The notes under the pieces: model-generated
What the model saw: the letters and a program-made list of their open reading frames with translations, nothing else
Databases searched by the model: none
What the model was told of the DNA's origin: nothing
Source of the DNA: Bryobacteraceae bacterium
Lineage (GTDB): Bacteria; Acidobacteriota; Terriglobia; Bryobacterales; Bryobacteraceae
Length of the DNA: 48,820 nucleotides
Direction of reading: 5' to 3'
NCBI GenBank assembly: GCA_014860455.1
Contig: JACZJQ010000053.1
Location: forward strand, 1 to 48,820
Shown here: positions 1 to 8,476 of the stretch, piece by piece
Numbering within the stretch: position 1 is the first letter of the stretch
Layout of the letters: the number at the start of each line of letters is the position of its first letter
Translations under genes and position numbers: made by a program

Positions 1-120
1 CGGCAGACGGTCTGGGGCCGGGGGAGGTTGGGCGTGGAGCTTCTCGGGTAGATCACGCAGAATCCGAATGAGAGAAGTCCGGCGTTTTCGCCACCTATTC
101 GATGGAGGCATGAGTTCCGG

Positions 121-429
121 ATGAATGGTGAGTTCGGGGGCTTCACGGTGAATGGCGGCTGGCTGGTGTTCCTGGCGCTGGTGGCGCTATGGGTTGCGCT
201 GGCGATCGAGAGCCGGTCGAGGCGGTTGAGTTCGTTGCTGGAAGAAGCGCTCAAAGAGGCTGAGCAACTGCGGGAGTCAAATGCCAGGCTGGACGCCGGT
301 CCGGCGGGTGGCGAAGCCCTGGCGGCCGATATCGAGCAGTTGGCGGCGGTGGTGGACAGCGAACAGAAGAACGCGGAGGCCCTGGGGCGAGCGAACGACG
401 CGGTGCATCCGGGGCGCGATACGGACTGA
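121..429 (+). CDS. small single-pass membrane protein with coiled coil
   Basis: This 102-residue protein is not recognised as a named family. Residues about 13-29 form one hydrophobic segment (GWLVFLALVALWVALAIES), followed by a basic SRSRR stretch, which suggests the N-terminus is outside and the rest cytoplasmic. Residues 36-90 are rich in Glu, Leu and Ala with heptad-like spacing and probably form a coiled coil. A GGAGG lies 12 bases upstream of the chosen ATG; another ATG at 110 opens only a four-codon frame that overlaps this start as ATGA. The gene is convergent with the peptidase-like gene that follows. Function unknown. Confidence 0.5.
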   Translation: MNGEFGGFTVNGGWLVFLALVALWVALAIESRSRRLSSLLEEALKEAEQLRESNARLDAGPAGGEALAADIEQLAAVVDSEQKNAEALGRANDAVHPGRDTD

Positions 430-449
430 GCGAAGCCGCCGGCGAGATT

Positions 450-2711
450 CTAACGCTTGATGGTGATCCGGGTTTCGGGTGCACCGTCGATTTCGGCGTC
501 GATGGACGAGCCGGGTTCGGCATCGTCCCACCAGAACCACATCAGGCCGTCTGGCAGGGTGATGTAATCCCGGTTGTAGTGATCTACGAAACGGGGGGAT
601 CCTCCGTTGACGGTGACGCGGATACGAACGCCGGGGTAGGCGGTGTTGTTGGCGTCGGTGACGCGAAGGACGATGGGGCCGTCGGTGTAGTAGGGCTGGA
701 GGGTGAGCGCGGCGAGCGACGGCTTGACGTCGATGCGCGTGAAGACGGCTTCAAAGTGGCCGTTCCAGGACTCGGCGACCAGATCCGAAACGCCTTCCGA
801 GAGGCCCTTGACGTTGAACGTCAAACGGGTCTCGCCGGCGGGCAGGGTGACAGGAGTCGGGGCTTCGATGTGGCCGTGGGTGGTGTGAAGGCCGATGACG
901 AGGTCGTAGTTGAGCGGGCGGGCGATTTCGAGGGTGACCGGCGCCTCTTGCCCAGCGGTGACGCCGATGGCAGGCCAGGCGGAGAGCTTCATCATTGGAC
1001 GAAGGGAGGTGTCGGCCCAGGCGCGTCCGTCGGAGACGCGGTTGAAATAGAGTTCGAATTCGTTTCGATAGGTCTCGATCTGGTCTACGGCGGCCGCGGG
1101 CGGCTCCTCGCCCTCGGGTGTGATGAGGATGAAGGCGAAGCGGAAACGCGACTGGGCGACGGTGTGATCGGGGATGCGGCGGCCTTCGGCGGCGATGATG
1201 TCGTCAGTGGTGATGTCCAGGCGCGGGCCGTTGAACAGGACGCCCTTCTGGGGCAGTCGCGTGGCCGACATCGAGCCGGGGTAGACGGCGAAAGTGGGCG
1301 GCACTTCCCATGGCGCGCGCAGGCCCATCAGGTATTGATCCAGCGGTGAGTAGCCTTCGACAGTCGCTGTGGTCAGGTAGCGGAACTCAGCCTCCGGGCC
1401 GCGGTCGTCGATGCGGTTGCCTTCAAGCAGGGATGCTTCGGAGTTGAAGTTGAAGCTCCAGTGAGCGCCTTGGGCGCCGAGCATGGGGCGGTCGCCGTCA
1501 ACGTTGACGCTGGCCAGCGCCAGAAAGAGGTGTCCGGTTTCGTGACCGAGCAGCGTCATGGTGTTGTCGCCGGTGATACGGCCGCGGAAGCCGACGGGCA
1601 GGTAGGGATCGAGCGGGTAGGTCGAGTTCGGGCCCATGTTGAGGACTGCCTGGAGGCGGCGCGGGGAGCCGAAACTGAGGCCGGCGTCGACGAGTTCGTC
1701 GCCGATGCCGTGCACCTTTGTGCGCACCGGCGTCATATTGGCCAGCGCGCCGGGAGCGACGGCGACGCCCATGGTGTTGAAGATCACCAGGTAGTCGTAG
1801 GCGTCCTCGTGGGTTTCGTAGAAGCGCTGCGCCGTGCGGACGATGTCGATAGAGTCCGACGAGCCGAACCTCTCGGCAACACTATTGACAAACAGCCTGC
1901 CCAACGAATCAGCCAGCGAGACGACTTCGATCGGGCTCGCCAGCCGGCCTCCTGAATAGCCGACGACGGCGTCGGTGAGGGTGACGCTGTCATAGAGGAA
2001 TTCGATGGAACCAGACAGGTGCAGCCGAAGCTGGAATCGCTGTTTTGGCCCGAAACCGGACGACGAGTACTGAGGTACGTCGAGCCATGTGATGGTGACG
2101 TAGGTATCGGCGTGGAAGACCCGGACCGAACCGCCGGCGGTAGGGTCGAGGTCGGCGAACAAGGGAGCGATGCGAGGCGGCCCGCCTGCCAGCCGTCCCA
2201 GGCTGCGCGCGGCTGTAGCCGAATCCGGTTCCCAGAAGGTGATATTGCCGTCACTGTGGACCCAGATGTAGTCGTGATACCCGAGGATCGGGTAGAACCG
2301 GCCGAGTTTGACGAATGCGGCGTCGTCGTCGCCCAGCGGGATGACAGTGCCGGCATCGGCTTCGGCCTGGCTGAACGAGTTCGGCGAGTCCAGCAGACGC
2401 AGCCCTCGGGTTTGGCTTTCGAAGATTAGGCTACGCCGGTCCAGGTTGAAGGGATTGGGCGCGGCCAGGACGCCGCCGGATGAGTCCATCACCGCAACGT
2501 TGCCGTAGTCGGCGGACATGGATGGCCGCTCGGCGGCAGTGAACGCTCGCAGGCCCCGGGCGCGTTCCAGTGCGCGTGTGGATTTGCGATGCAGGTTCAA
2601 CTGGTCAGCGAGGTTGGTGCGGTGGGTGGCGCACAAGGTGGGGGCGTCGGCGGCGAAGCCTGTTGGCGCGGCCAGCAGGACGGAACAAAAGAGGGCGAGA
2701 AGTCGTTTCAT
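450..2711 (-). CDS. secreted HExxH metallopeptidase-like protein
   Basis: The 753-residue product starts with a clear signal peptide (cleavage near FAADA, residue 20-21), so it is exported. Residues about 125-265 form a beta-rich module with a FADLDP motif and repeated aromatic strands, similar in feel to nidogen-like (NIDO) extracellular domains. A zinc-binding HETGH motif sits at residues 390-394 in TLLGHETGHLFLA, followed by HWSFNF and YSPLDQYLMGL, which suggests a metallopeptidase catalytic core. The last 190 residues look like two Ig-like beta-sandwich domains. The third zinc ligand is not obvious, so activity is inferred. It is transcribed divergently from the AIM24 gene. Confidence 0.65.
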   Translation of the reverse strand: MKRLLALFCSVLLAAPTGFAADAPTLCATHRTNLADQLNLHRKSTRALERARGLRAFTAAERPSMSADYGNVAVMDSSGGVLAAPNPFNLDRRSLIFESQTRGLRLLDSPNSFSQAEADAGTVIPLGDDDAAFVKLGRFYPILGYHDYIWVHSDGNITFWEPDSATAARSLGRLAGGPPRIAPLFADLDPTAGGSVRVFHADTYVTITWLDVPQYSSSGFGPKQRFQLRLHLSGSIEFLYDSVTLTDAVVGYSGGRLASPIEVVSLADSLGRLFVNSVAERFGSSDSIDIVRTAQRFYETHEDAYDYLVIFNTMGVAVAPGALANMTPVRTKVHGIGDELVDAGLSFGSPRRLQAVLNMGPNSTYPLDPYLPVGFRGRITGDNTMTLLGHETGHLFLALASVNVDGDRPMLGAQGAHWSFNFNSEASLLEGNRIDDRGPEAEFRYLTTATVEGYSPLDQYLMGLRAPWEVPPTFAVYPGSMSATRLPQKGVLFNGPRLDITTDDIIAAEGRRIPDHTVAQSRFRFAFILITPEGEEPPAAAVDQIETYRNEFELYFNRVSDGRAWADTSLRPMMKLSAWPAIGVTAGQEAPVTLEIARPLNYDLVIGLHTTHGHIEAPTPVTLPAGETRLTFNVKGLSEGVSDLVAESWNGHFEAVFTRIDVKPSLAALTLQPYYTDGPIVLRVTDANNTAYPGVRIRVTVNGGSPRFVDHYNRDYITLPDGLMWFWWDDAEPGSSIDAEIDGAPETRITIKR

Positions 2712-2776
2712 TTTAGGAGGGCGACAAGCGCTTCTTACACTAGGATACTGATGGATCGGGGGAGGTAACAGGTTTC

Positions 2777-3640
2777 ATGTCATTCTGCACCAACTGCGGA
2801 GGAACTCTTGGGGAGCAGGCGAAGTTTTGCCCGTCGTGTGGGGCCGGGGCCGGCAGTGCGGCGCCGAGGGCCACGGCGTCTGTCTATGCGCCCTCTCCCC
2901 TGGACTTTACCATCCATGGCGACAACCTCCAGGTGGCCAGAATCCGGCTGCAGCCGGGGCAGGAACTCTACGCCGAAGCCGGCAAGATGGTCTACAAACA
3001 CGCCACCGTGACCTGGGAGACCCGCATGACCGGCGAGACCCTTGGCGAGAAGATCTGGGGCGCCTTGAAGCGCAAACTGGCCGGCGAGTCGCTCTTCATG
3101 ACCTACTTCCGGACGACATCGGGCGGCGAGGTGGGCTTTGCGGGCGACTATCCTGGGCGGTTGCAGAGCTTTGATCTCAGGGCCGGGCAGTCGATGATGG
3201 TCCAGCGCGACAGCTTCATCTGCGCCCAGTCCACCGTGTCACTGTCGATCGCGATGGTGAAGAAGATCGGCGGCGGGCTGTTTGGCGGCGAAGGTTTTAT
3301 CCTCGAAAAGTTGACCGGGCCGGGCACGGTGTTCATCCATGGCGGAGGCGATTTCGTGGAGTTTGATCTGGGGCCGGGCGAAGTGGTGCAGGTGGACACC
3401 GGCTGCGTGGTGGGCTTTGACGAATCAGTGGATTACGATGTCCAACTCGCCGGCGGCATTAAAACAGCGCTGTTCGGCGGAGAAGGGCTGTTCCTGACGA
3501 CGTTGCGCGGGCCGGGCAAGGTGCTGATCCAGTCGATGACGCTGGAGAAGCTGAGGCGGGAACTGGCGCCGGGCCGGTCGGGGGGCGACGAGCGGGGTCC
3601 GCTGGAAAGTCTGGGCGGGTTTTTCCGCAGCGAGGACTGA
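2777..3640 (+). CDS. AIM24 / TIGR00266 family protein with zinc ribbon
   Basis: The 287-residue protein begins with a zinc ribbon (C4, C7, C18, C21: CTNCGG and CPSCGA). Residues about 40-265 form the Gly-rich beta-helical AIM24 domain, with repeated GGGLFGGEG and GPGTV elements typical of this family. AIM24-type proteins are widespread in bacteria, but their biochemical role is poorly defined. There is no signal peptide, so it should be cytoplasmic. A strong GGGGGAGGT ribosome site precedes the ATG. The zinc ribbon fused to AIM24 is seen in other bacteria, so the architecture is not unusual. Confidence 0.8.
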   Translation: MSFCTNCGGTLGEQAKFCPSCGAGAGSAAPRATASVYAPSPLDFTIHGDNLQVARIRLQPGQELYAEAGKMVYKHATVTWETRMTGETLGEKIWGALKRKLAGESLFMTYFRTTSGGEVGFAGDYPGRLQSFDLRAGQSMMVQRDSFICAQSTVSLSIAMVKKIGGGLFGGEGFILEKLTGPGTVFIHGGGDFVEFDLGPGEVVQVDTGCVVGFDESVDYDVQLAGGIKTALFGGEGLFLTTLRGPGKVLIQSMTLEKLRRELAPGRSGGDERGPLESLGGFFRSED

Positions 3641-3765
3641 GAGTCTCGCAGGCAGGACTGCATCGGTGTAACACCTGAGTGGCATCCCGATGAGATGCCC
3701 TATTAGGCGCAAAGTTGCCCTAAAGCGGCGGCCGAGAACGACCGATGAAGAACTCAGGCGCCTGA

Positions 3766-4929
3766 ATGCTCGAACTGAACAGCAAGGCCGATGGAACCGC
3801 CCGGAATCAGGGCGGTTTCGCCGCCAAGCATCCCAGCAACGGCGAGCCGACCGTGGCCGCCGTCAATCTGGAGTTGCTGGCGAGCCTGAGCCACGAGATC
3901 CGGACTCCGCTGAGCGGAATTCTGGGGATGACGGATCTGCTGCTCGAGTCGGGTCTGACCATAGAGCAGGAAGAGTACGTTGCGGCGGCGCGTGACTGCG
4001 CCGAATCGTTGTTCGGCCTGTTGAACGCGACGCTCGAATATTCGTCGTTGCAGACCGGATGCATCCGGCTTGAATCGTCGGAGTTCCAGCCCGCGGACCT
4101 GGTGGACGGCGTGGTGAGCGAGGCGGCGTCGAGTGTCCGGGTGCGGGGCATGGAATTGCGGGCAACGCTGGGAGAAGGCCTGAAGCGGATGGTGAGGGGC
4201 GATGCCCACAGGATCAGGCAACTCCTGGCGCAGGTGCTCAGGCTGGCGCACCGCTACGGAACCGGTGAAGCCATATCGTTCTCCGCGGACCTGGCGGAGC
4301 GGGACGGCCGGGTGGTGATGGACGTCGAGGTCCGATGCCATGGCTCGGCCCTGGCCATGAGCGGCGCGATGAGTGGAGCGGAGTTGGCGGTCGCCGTCGT
4401 GGAGGGTTTTCTCAAGCTGCTTGGGGGCGGTCTCACGCGCGGGGCGGGAGGCAGCGACGCCGAGCAGGTGCTTACACTCCTAATCCCGCTGGAGCCGGCC
4501 GCGGTTCGAGGCAGAAGCGCTTCGGTGAAGGAAGCGGGCAAGGCGGAACGCGTGCCGAGGATCCTGGTGGTGGACGACAACCGCATCGCGCAACAGGTGA
4601 TCGGAGCACTGCTGAACAAGCACGGCTGGCGGTACGAGACGGCGAGGGACGGCTACGAGGCACTTGCGAAGTTGGCGAAGGCTCAGTATCAGCTTGTGCT
4701 GATGGACCTCCAGATGCCGGGCATCGATGGGCTCGAAACCACCGGACGGCTGAGGGAACTGCCTGGATATGAGGCCACACCCGTTTTGGCGCTGACTGCT
4801 GATGTTTCTGACCAAGTGCGAGCCAAGTGCCGCGACGCCGGCATGGACGCATTCCTTGAAAAGCCGATCCACACGGTGGAACTCAACGCTCTGCTGACGC
4901 AGTTTCTGACGTCGCCGGACGGCGACTGA
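3766..4929 (+). CDS. hybrid histidine-kinase-like protein with degenerate ATPase domain and C-terminal receiver
   Basis: The 387-residue cytoplasmic protein has no input domain or membrane segment. Residues 34-100 form a HisKA dimerisation domain with an intact H-box (SLSHEIRTPLSG, His43). Residues 140-243 align in position with a HATPase domain, but the N-box asparagine, the DxGxG G1 box and the GxGLG G2 box are absent; GAMSGAELAVAVVEGF stands where G1/G2 should be. Residues 264-383 form an intact receiver: acidic pocket D270/D271, phospho-acceptor D314 in LVLMDLQMPG and Lys366 in EKP. It may act as a phosphotransfer, phosphatase or scaffold protein rather than an autokinase. It ends 9 bases from the convergent mutase gene. 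Confidence 0.75.
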   Translation: MLELNSKADGTARNQGGFAAKHPSNGEPTVAAVNLELLASLSHEIRTPLSGILGMTDLLLESGLTIEQEEYVAAARDCAESLFGLLNATLEYSSLQTGCIRLESSEFQPADLVDGVVSEAASSVRVRGMELRATLGEGLKRMVRGDAHRIRQLLAQVLRLAHRYGTGEAISFSADLAERDGRVVMDVEVRCHGSALAMSGAMSGAELAVAVVEGFLKLLGGGLTRGAGGSDAEQVLTLLIPLEPAAVRGRSASVKEAGKAERVPRILVVDDNRIAQQVIGALLNKHGWRYETARDGYEALAKLAKAQYQLVLMDLQMPGIDGLETTGRLRELPGYEATPVLALTADVSDQVRAKCRDAGMDAFLEKPIHTVELNALLTQFLTSPDGD

Positions 4930-4938
4930 TCCCAATCC

Positions 4939-6285
4939 CTAAAGATACTGCTTGACGACGTCCTCGACGAGCGTACGATATTGCCGCAGGCGCTCTGGTG
5001 AGTCGGCTTCGAAGCGCAACACGAGAATTGGCTGGGTGTTCGAGGCGCGGACCAACCCCCATCCGTGTTCGAACAGGACGCGCGCGCCGTCGATTTCAAT
5101 GGTCTTGTGTGTGCGCTTGAAGTGTTCGCGGACCTGGGCGACGACGTCGAATTTGCGGTTGTCGGGGCAATCGACGCGAAGTTCGGGCGTCACGATCATC
5201 TTCGGCAGACCGGCGGTTTGCGCCGAAAGGGGCTTGCCCGAGGAGGCGACGATTTCGATCAACCGCAGAGCCGAGTAGATGGCGTCGTCGAAGCCGTAGT
5301 AGCGGTCAGCGAAGAACATGTGGCCGGACATTTCGCCGGCGAGTTCGGCCTTGGTTTCCTTCATCTTGGCCTTGATGAGCGAGTGGCCGGTTTTATACAT
5401 GATGGGGTTGCCGCCGAGGCGGGCCAGTTCGTCGTACATCAACTGCGAACACTTCACTTCGCCGATGAACGTGGCGCCGGGCTTGCGGGTCAGGATCTCG
5501 CGGCCGTAAATGAGCATGAGTATGTCGCCCCAGACAACGTTGCCCAACTCATCCGTGGCGCCGAGGCGGTCTCCGTCGCCGTCGAAGGCGAGGCCGAGTT
5601 CGGCGCCGGTTTCGGCCACTTTGGCCTTGAGCATCAGCAGGTTGTCTTCAACGGTGGGGTCGGGGTGGTGGTTGGGGAAGAGGCCGTCGGCTTCAAAGAA
5701 GAGTTCCGTCGCATCGACGTTGAGCTTGGGCAGCAGCCGTGACAGAACGATGCCGGCCGCTCCGTTGCCGTTGTCGAAGACGGCCTTGACGCGGCGGGGG
5801 AAGCTGAACGACGCGGCGAGTTCATCGACGTACGGCGTGACGGCATCGGCTTCGGAGAGCGTACCCACGCCCATTTCGAAGTCGCGGTCCACGATCATGC
5901 GGTAGAGTTCCTGGATCTCGGCGCCGTGGATGGTGCCGGAGCCGAACATGGTCTTGAAACCGTTGTAGTCGCTAGGGTTGTGCGAGCCGGTGATCATGAC
6001 GCCGCCCTGGGCGTCGAGCTTGTGGACAGAATAATAGAGCACCGGCGTCGGGACCATGCCGAGATCCACCACGTTCATGCCTGAGTTCAGCAGGCCTTCG
6101 ATCAGCGCGTCTCGCAGCCGGGGTCCGCTCAGGCGGGCGTCGCGGCCGACGGTGAGGGTGCGTGCGCCTTTGCGGTAGAGGTGGCTGCCGAGGGCGTGGC
6201 CGAGCAGGCGGATGCCTTCCGAGGGCATCTGGACATCAGCGATGCCGCGGATGTCATATTCGCGAAAAATGTGCTGTTCGAGCAT
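4939..6285 (-). CDS. algC: phosphomannomutase/phosphoglucomutase
   Basis: This 448-residue alpha-D-phosphohexomutase interconverts hexose 6-phosphates and 1-phosphates, feeding nucleotide sugars for envelope polysaccharide. All four family motifs are present: the phosphoserine loop TGSHNP (Ser101), the metal loop DGDGDR (235-240), the sugar-binding GEMSGH (317-322) and the phosphate-binding RASNTQP (413-419). The N-terminal FREYDIRG is the classic beginning of the AlgC/ManB group, so the start is secure. It is cytoplasmic and lies tail to tail with the hybrid-kinase gene. Substrate preference between mannose and glucose phosphates cannot be read from sequence. Confidence 0.93.
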   Translation of the reverse strand: MLEQHIFREYDIRGIADVQMPSEGIRLLGHALGSHLYRKGARTLTVGRDARLSGPRLRDALIEGLLNSGMNVVDLGMVPTPVLYYSVHKLDAQGGVMITGSHNPSDYNGFKTMFGSGTIHGAEIQELYRMIVDRDFEMGVGTLSEADAVTPYVDELAASFSFPRRVKAVFDNGNGAAGIVLSRLLPKLNVDATELFFEADGLFPNHHPDPTVEDNLLMLKAKVAETGAELGLAFDGDGDRLGATDELGNVVWGDILMLIYGREILTRKPGATFIGEVKCSQLMYDELARLGGNPIMYKTGHSLIKAKMKETKAELAGEMSGHMFFADRYYGFDDAIYSALRLIEIVASSGKPLSAQTAGLPKMIVTPELRVDCPDNRKFDVVAQVREHFKRTHKTIEIDGARVLFEHGWGLVRASNTQPILVLRFEADSPERLRQYRTLVEDVVKQYL

Positions 6286-6368
6286 GGTTTCGATTCCCTA
6301 TTGTCGCCAAGACGGCCATCGGGCGCAAAAGCCAGCTACGCTGCCGCAGCGCCATCCAGTTTCCTAGA

Positions 6369-8378
6369 CTAACGAAGGACCTGCAACAGACTCGAATGCT
6401 CGTCCGTCCACACCGGGCCGGAGACGGCCCTTGTGGAGGGTGCCGGGGCGGATTGGCTCCGGCTCATCAGCACCCAGACGGCGCCGGCCGAATCGAACCG
6501 GTTGTCGGCAGGCGTGGCGATCACCGAGGACATCCAGTTCATCTCGCGGCCCAGTGCCACCGCCACTTGCGTCAGCTCAAGGTGCAGGTTTGAAAGATGG
6601 AGGGCTAACACGCCCTCCGGTTTCAGGTGGCGCGAGTAGACCGCCATCGCCTCGCGGGTGAGCAGGTGAACGGGCACTGAATCTCCGGTGAAAGCGTCAA
6701 CCGCAAGCACATCGAAGCGTTGATCGGGCTGGCGGGAGAGCATGACGCGGGCATCGCCCAGGACGACTTCCACTTGTGCTGGCGAGTCTGACAAATAGGA
6801 AAAGTGGGTTTTAGCCAGTCTGACCACAAGCGGATTGAGCTCATAGAAGCAGAAAACGTCTCCAGGCCGGCCGTAGGATGCGAGCGCGCCCGCGCCCAGT
6901 CCGACAAGGCCGACTCTGCGGGGTCCTGCGCTTTGACGGCTCAGAAGTTGCCCGACTCCGGTGTGGGGGGTGTAGTAGGTCAACGGAATATGGCGGCGTT
7001 CCTTGTCCAGGAATTGCGATCCGTGGTTGACCGAGCCATGGACCATGGTCCGCAGCCGGCCTGACCCCGCCGGGCCTGATGTTTCAGTCACACGCATCGA
7101 ACCGTAGAAGTTGCGATCCACCGCCACAACCTGCGATTGCAGAGCGAGCCAGTTTGCCCCGGCCACCGCAACCATCGCAACCGTCGCCACGGCGGCCAGC
7201 GCATCAATATAGACGGACCGGCCATAGGCCAGGAACAAAGCCGTCACCGCCGTCAACCCCAGCAGCAGCGGCAACTCGATCATCTGCCTGAAGACGAGCG
7301 GTGTGATCAATGCCACGAAAACCGATCCCATGGCGCCGCCCGCGGCCATGGCGATGTAGAAGGAAGTCAGATGCCTCTCGGGCGGGCGCATGGCGGCCAG
7401 TTCGCCATGAACCATCAGGCACACGGCGAAGAGGCCAAGTGAGAAGATGGCCACGCCCGGGCCCAACATGCGCGCCGGCGCGAGGTAGGTGAGAGCCCAG
7501 CCCATCGCGAGCAGGCCTGCGAACCCGGTGGGCACGCCCCACCACCGGCGATAACGGTCCGACTCGAACGTCACGACGAACGAAAGGAGATAAAGCAGCA
7601 ACGGCAGCACCCACAGCATCGGAAACGGCGCCACTACCAGGCAGAGATGGTCAGTCACCGAAACCAGGAGGCCGGAACCGAGGAAGGCCCAATAGAGCCA
7701 CAAAGCCACTGAGCGGCCATGCACCGGCGAGCCGCCTCGGCCCTCTGAAACAGGCTTGATACCTGCCGGTCGCCGCTTCCAGACCAGTGCCGCCGACAGC
7801 AGGTGGAACACCGCGGCAGCCACGAAAGCCCCCTTCCAGAGGCGCGCGATCTGTCCCCAATCCCAGCGCGGCTCCAGCCAGAACGGGAATGCCAGCAGGG
7901 CCGCCACGCAGCTCAGATTGGACCAGGCAAACAGCCGGTAGGCCTGCCTGGCGGGGTAAAGCTGCGCATACCAGTGCTGAAGCAGCGGACTCGTGGCGGA
8001 CAACATAAGATAGGGCAATCCAATGGCCAGTGCCAGTTGGACGACGATGCCGGCCGCGGGAGAACCGGATCCGACCTCCATCGGCGGCGCGCCGACTCCG
8101 GGAAGCGCCAGCAGCGCCAGCAAGCTGAGGCCCGCATGCACAGCGGCCTGCGCACGCAGCGGCAATCGCCGCGCCACGCCGTGGGCGTAGAGATAGCCCA
8201 GCAGCAGCATCGACTGGTAGAAGACCAGGCAGACCGCCCAGACCGAGGCGGAGCCGCCGAATACGGGCAATAACCTCTTCGCCATCATCGGTTGGATGAG
8301 GAAAAGGCAAAAGGCGCTGCCCACAACGCCGGCGGCAAGAAATCCCACTAGAAAACCCTCGACCCCGTATCTTCGCAT
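6369..8378 (-). CDS. fused MFS / spermidine-synthase-like membrane protein (paralogue 1)
   Basis: The 669-residue protein has about a dozen hydrophobic segments in residues 8-415, then a soluble C-terminal domain (about 420-645) with a spermidine-synthase/methyltransferase fold. Family signatures include FLIQPMMAKRLLP at the N-terminus, FYGSMRV and HGSVNHGSQ at the junction. The SAM-type loop is GLVGLGAGAL with acidic YELNP after it, and VDAFTGDSVPVHLLT replaces the catalytic DxxDP region of true spermidine synthases. Aminopropyl transfer is therefore unlikely, and the real substrate is unknown. It lies 98 bases downstream of, and in the same direction as, a close paralogue. Confidence 0.8.
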   Translation of the reverse strand: MRRYGVEGFLVGFLAAGVVGSAFCLFLIQPMMAKRLLPVFGGSASVWAVCLVFYQSMLLLGYLYAHGVARRLPLRAQAAVHAGLSLLALLALPGVGAPPMEVGSGSPAAGIVVQLALAIGLPYLMLSATSPLLQHWYAQLYPARQAYRLFAWSNLSCVAALLAFPFWLEPRWDWGQIARLWKGAFVAAAVFHLLSAALVWKRRPAGIKPVSEGRGGSPVHGRSVALWLYWAFLGSGLLVSVTDHLCLVVAPFPMLWVLPLLLYLLSFVVTFESDRYRRWWGVPTGFAGLLAMGWALTYLAPARMLGPGVAIFSLGLFAVCLMVHGELAAMRPPERHLTSFYIAMAAGGAMGSVFVALITPLVFRQMIELPLLLGLTAVTALFLAYGRSVYIDALAAVATVAMVAVAGANWLALQSQVVAVDRNFYGSMRVTETSGPAGSGRLRTMVHGSVNHGSQFLDKERRHIPLTYYTPHTGVGQLLSRQSAGPRRVGLVGLGAGALASYGRPGDVFCFYELNPLVVRLAKTHFSYLSDSPAQVEVVLGDARVMLSRQPDQRFDVLAVDAFTGDSVPVHLLTREAMAVYSRHLKPEGVLALHLSNLHLELTQVAVALGREMNWMSSVIATPADNRFDSAGAVWVLMSRSQSAPAPSTRAVSGPVWTDEHSSLLQVLR

Positions 8379-8423
8379 AGTGCGACGACAGGCCGCTGAA
8401 ACGCATGCGCGGCGGTGCCGGAC

Positions 8424-8448
8424 GCTGCCGGCCGGACAGCCCGGCAGC
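8424..8448 (-). repeat. perfect 8-bp stem hairpin between tandem paralogues
   Basis: GCTGCCGG (8424-8431) and CCGGCAGC (8441-8448) are perfect inverted repeats around a 9-base loop. They lie 29 bases beyond the stop of the upstream paralogue and have no T-tract. The structure could slow transcription or protect the 3' end between the two genes. Confidence 0.5.
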
Positions 8449-8476
8449 AGCGCCCTATTGCGGCTATGTCTTTCTG

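Noticed and set aside
1-120. Possible edge genes, including a minus-strand ATG at 111 opening to the window edge
   Set aside because: Frames are open on both strands over this short edge, and none can be preferred without the sequence to the left.
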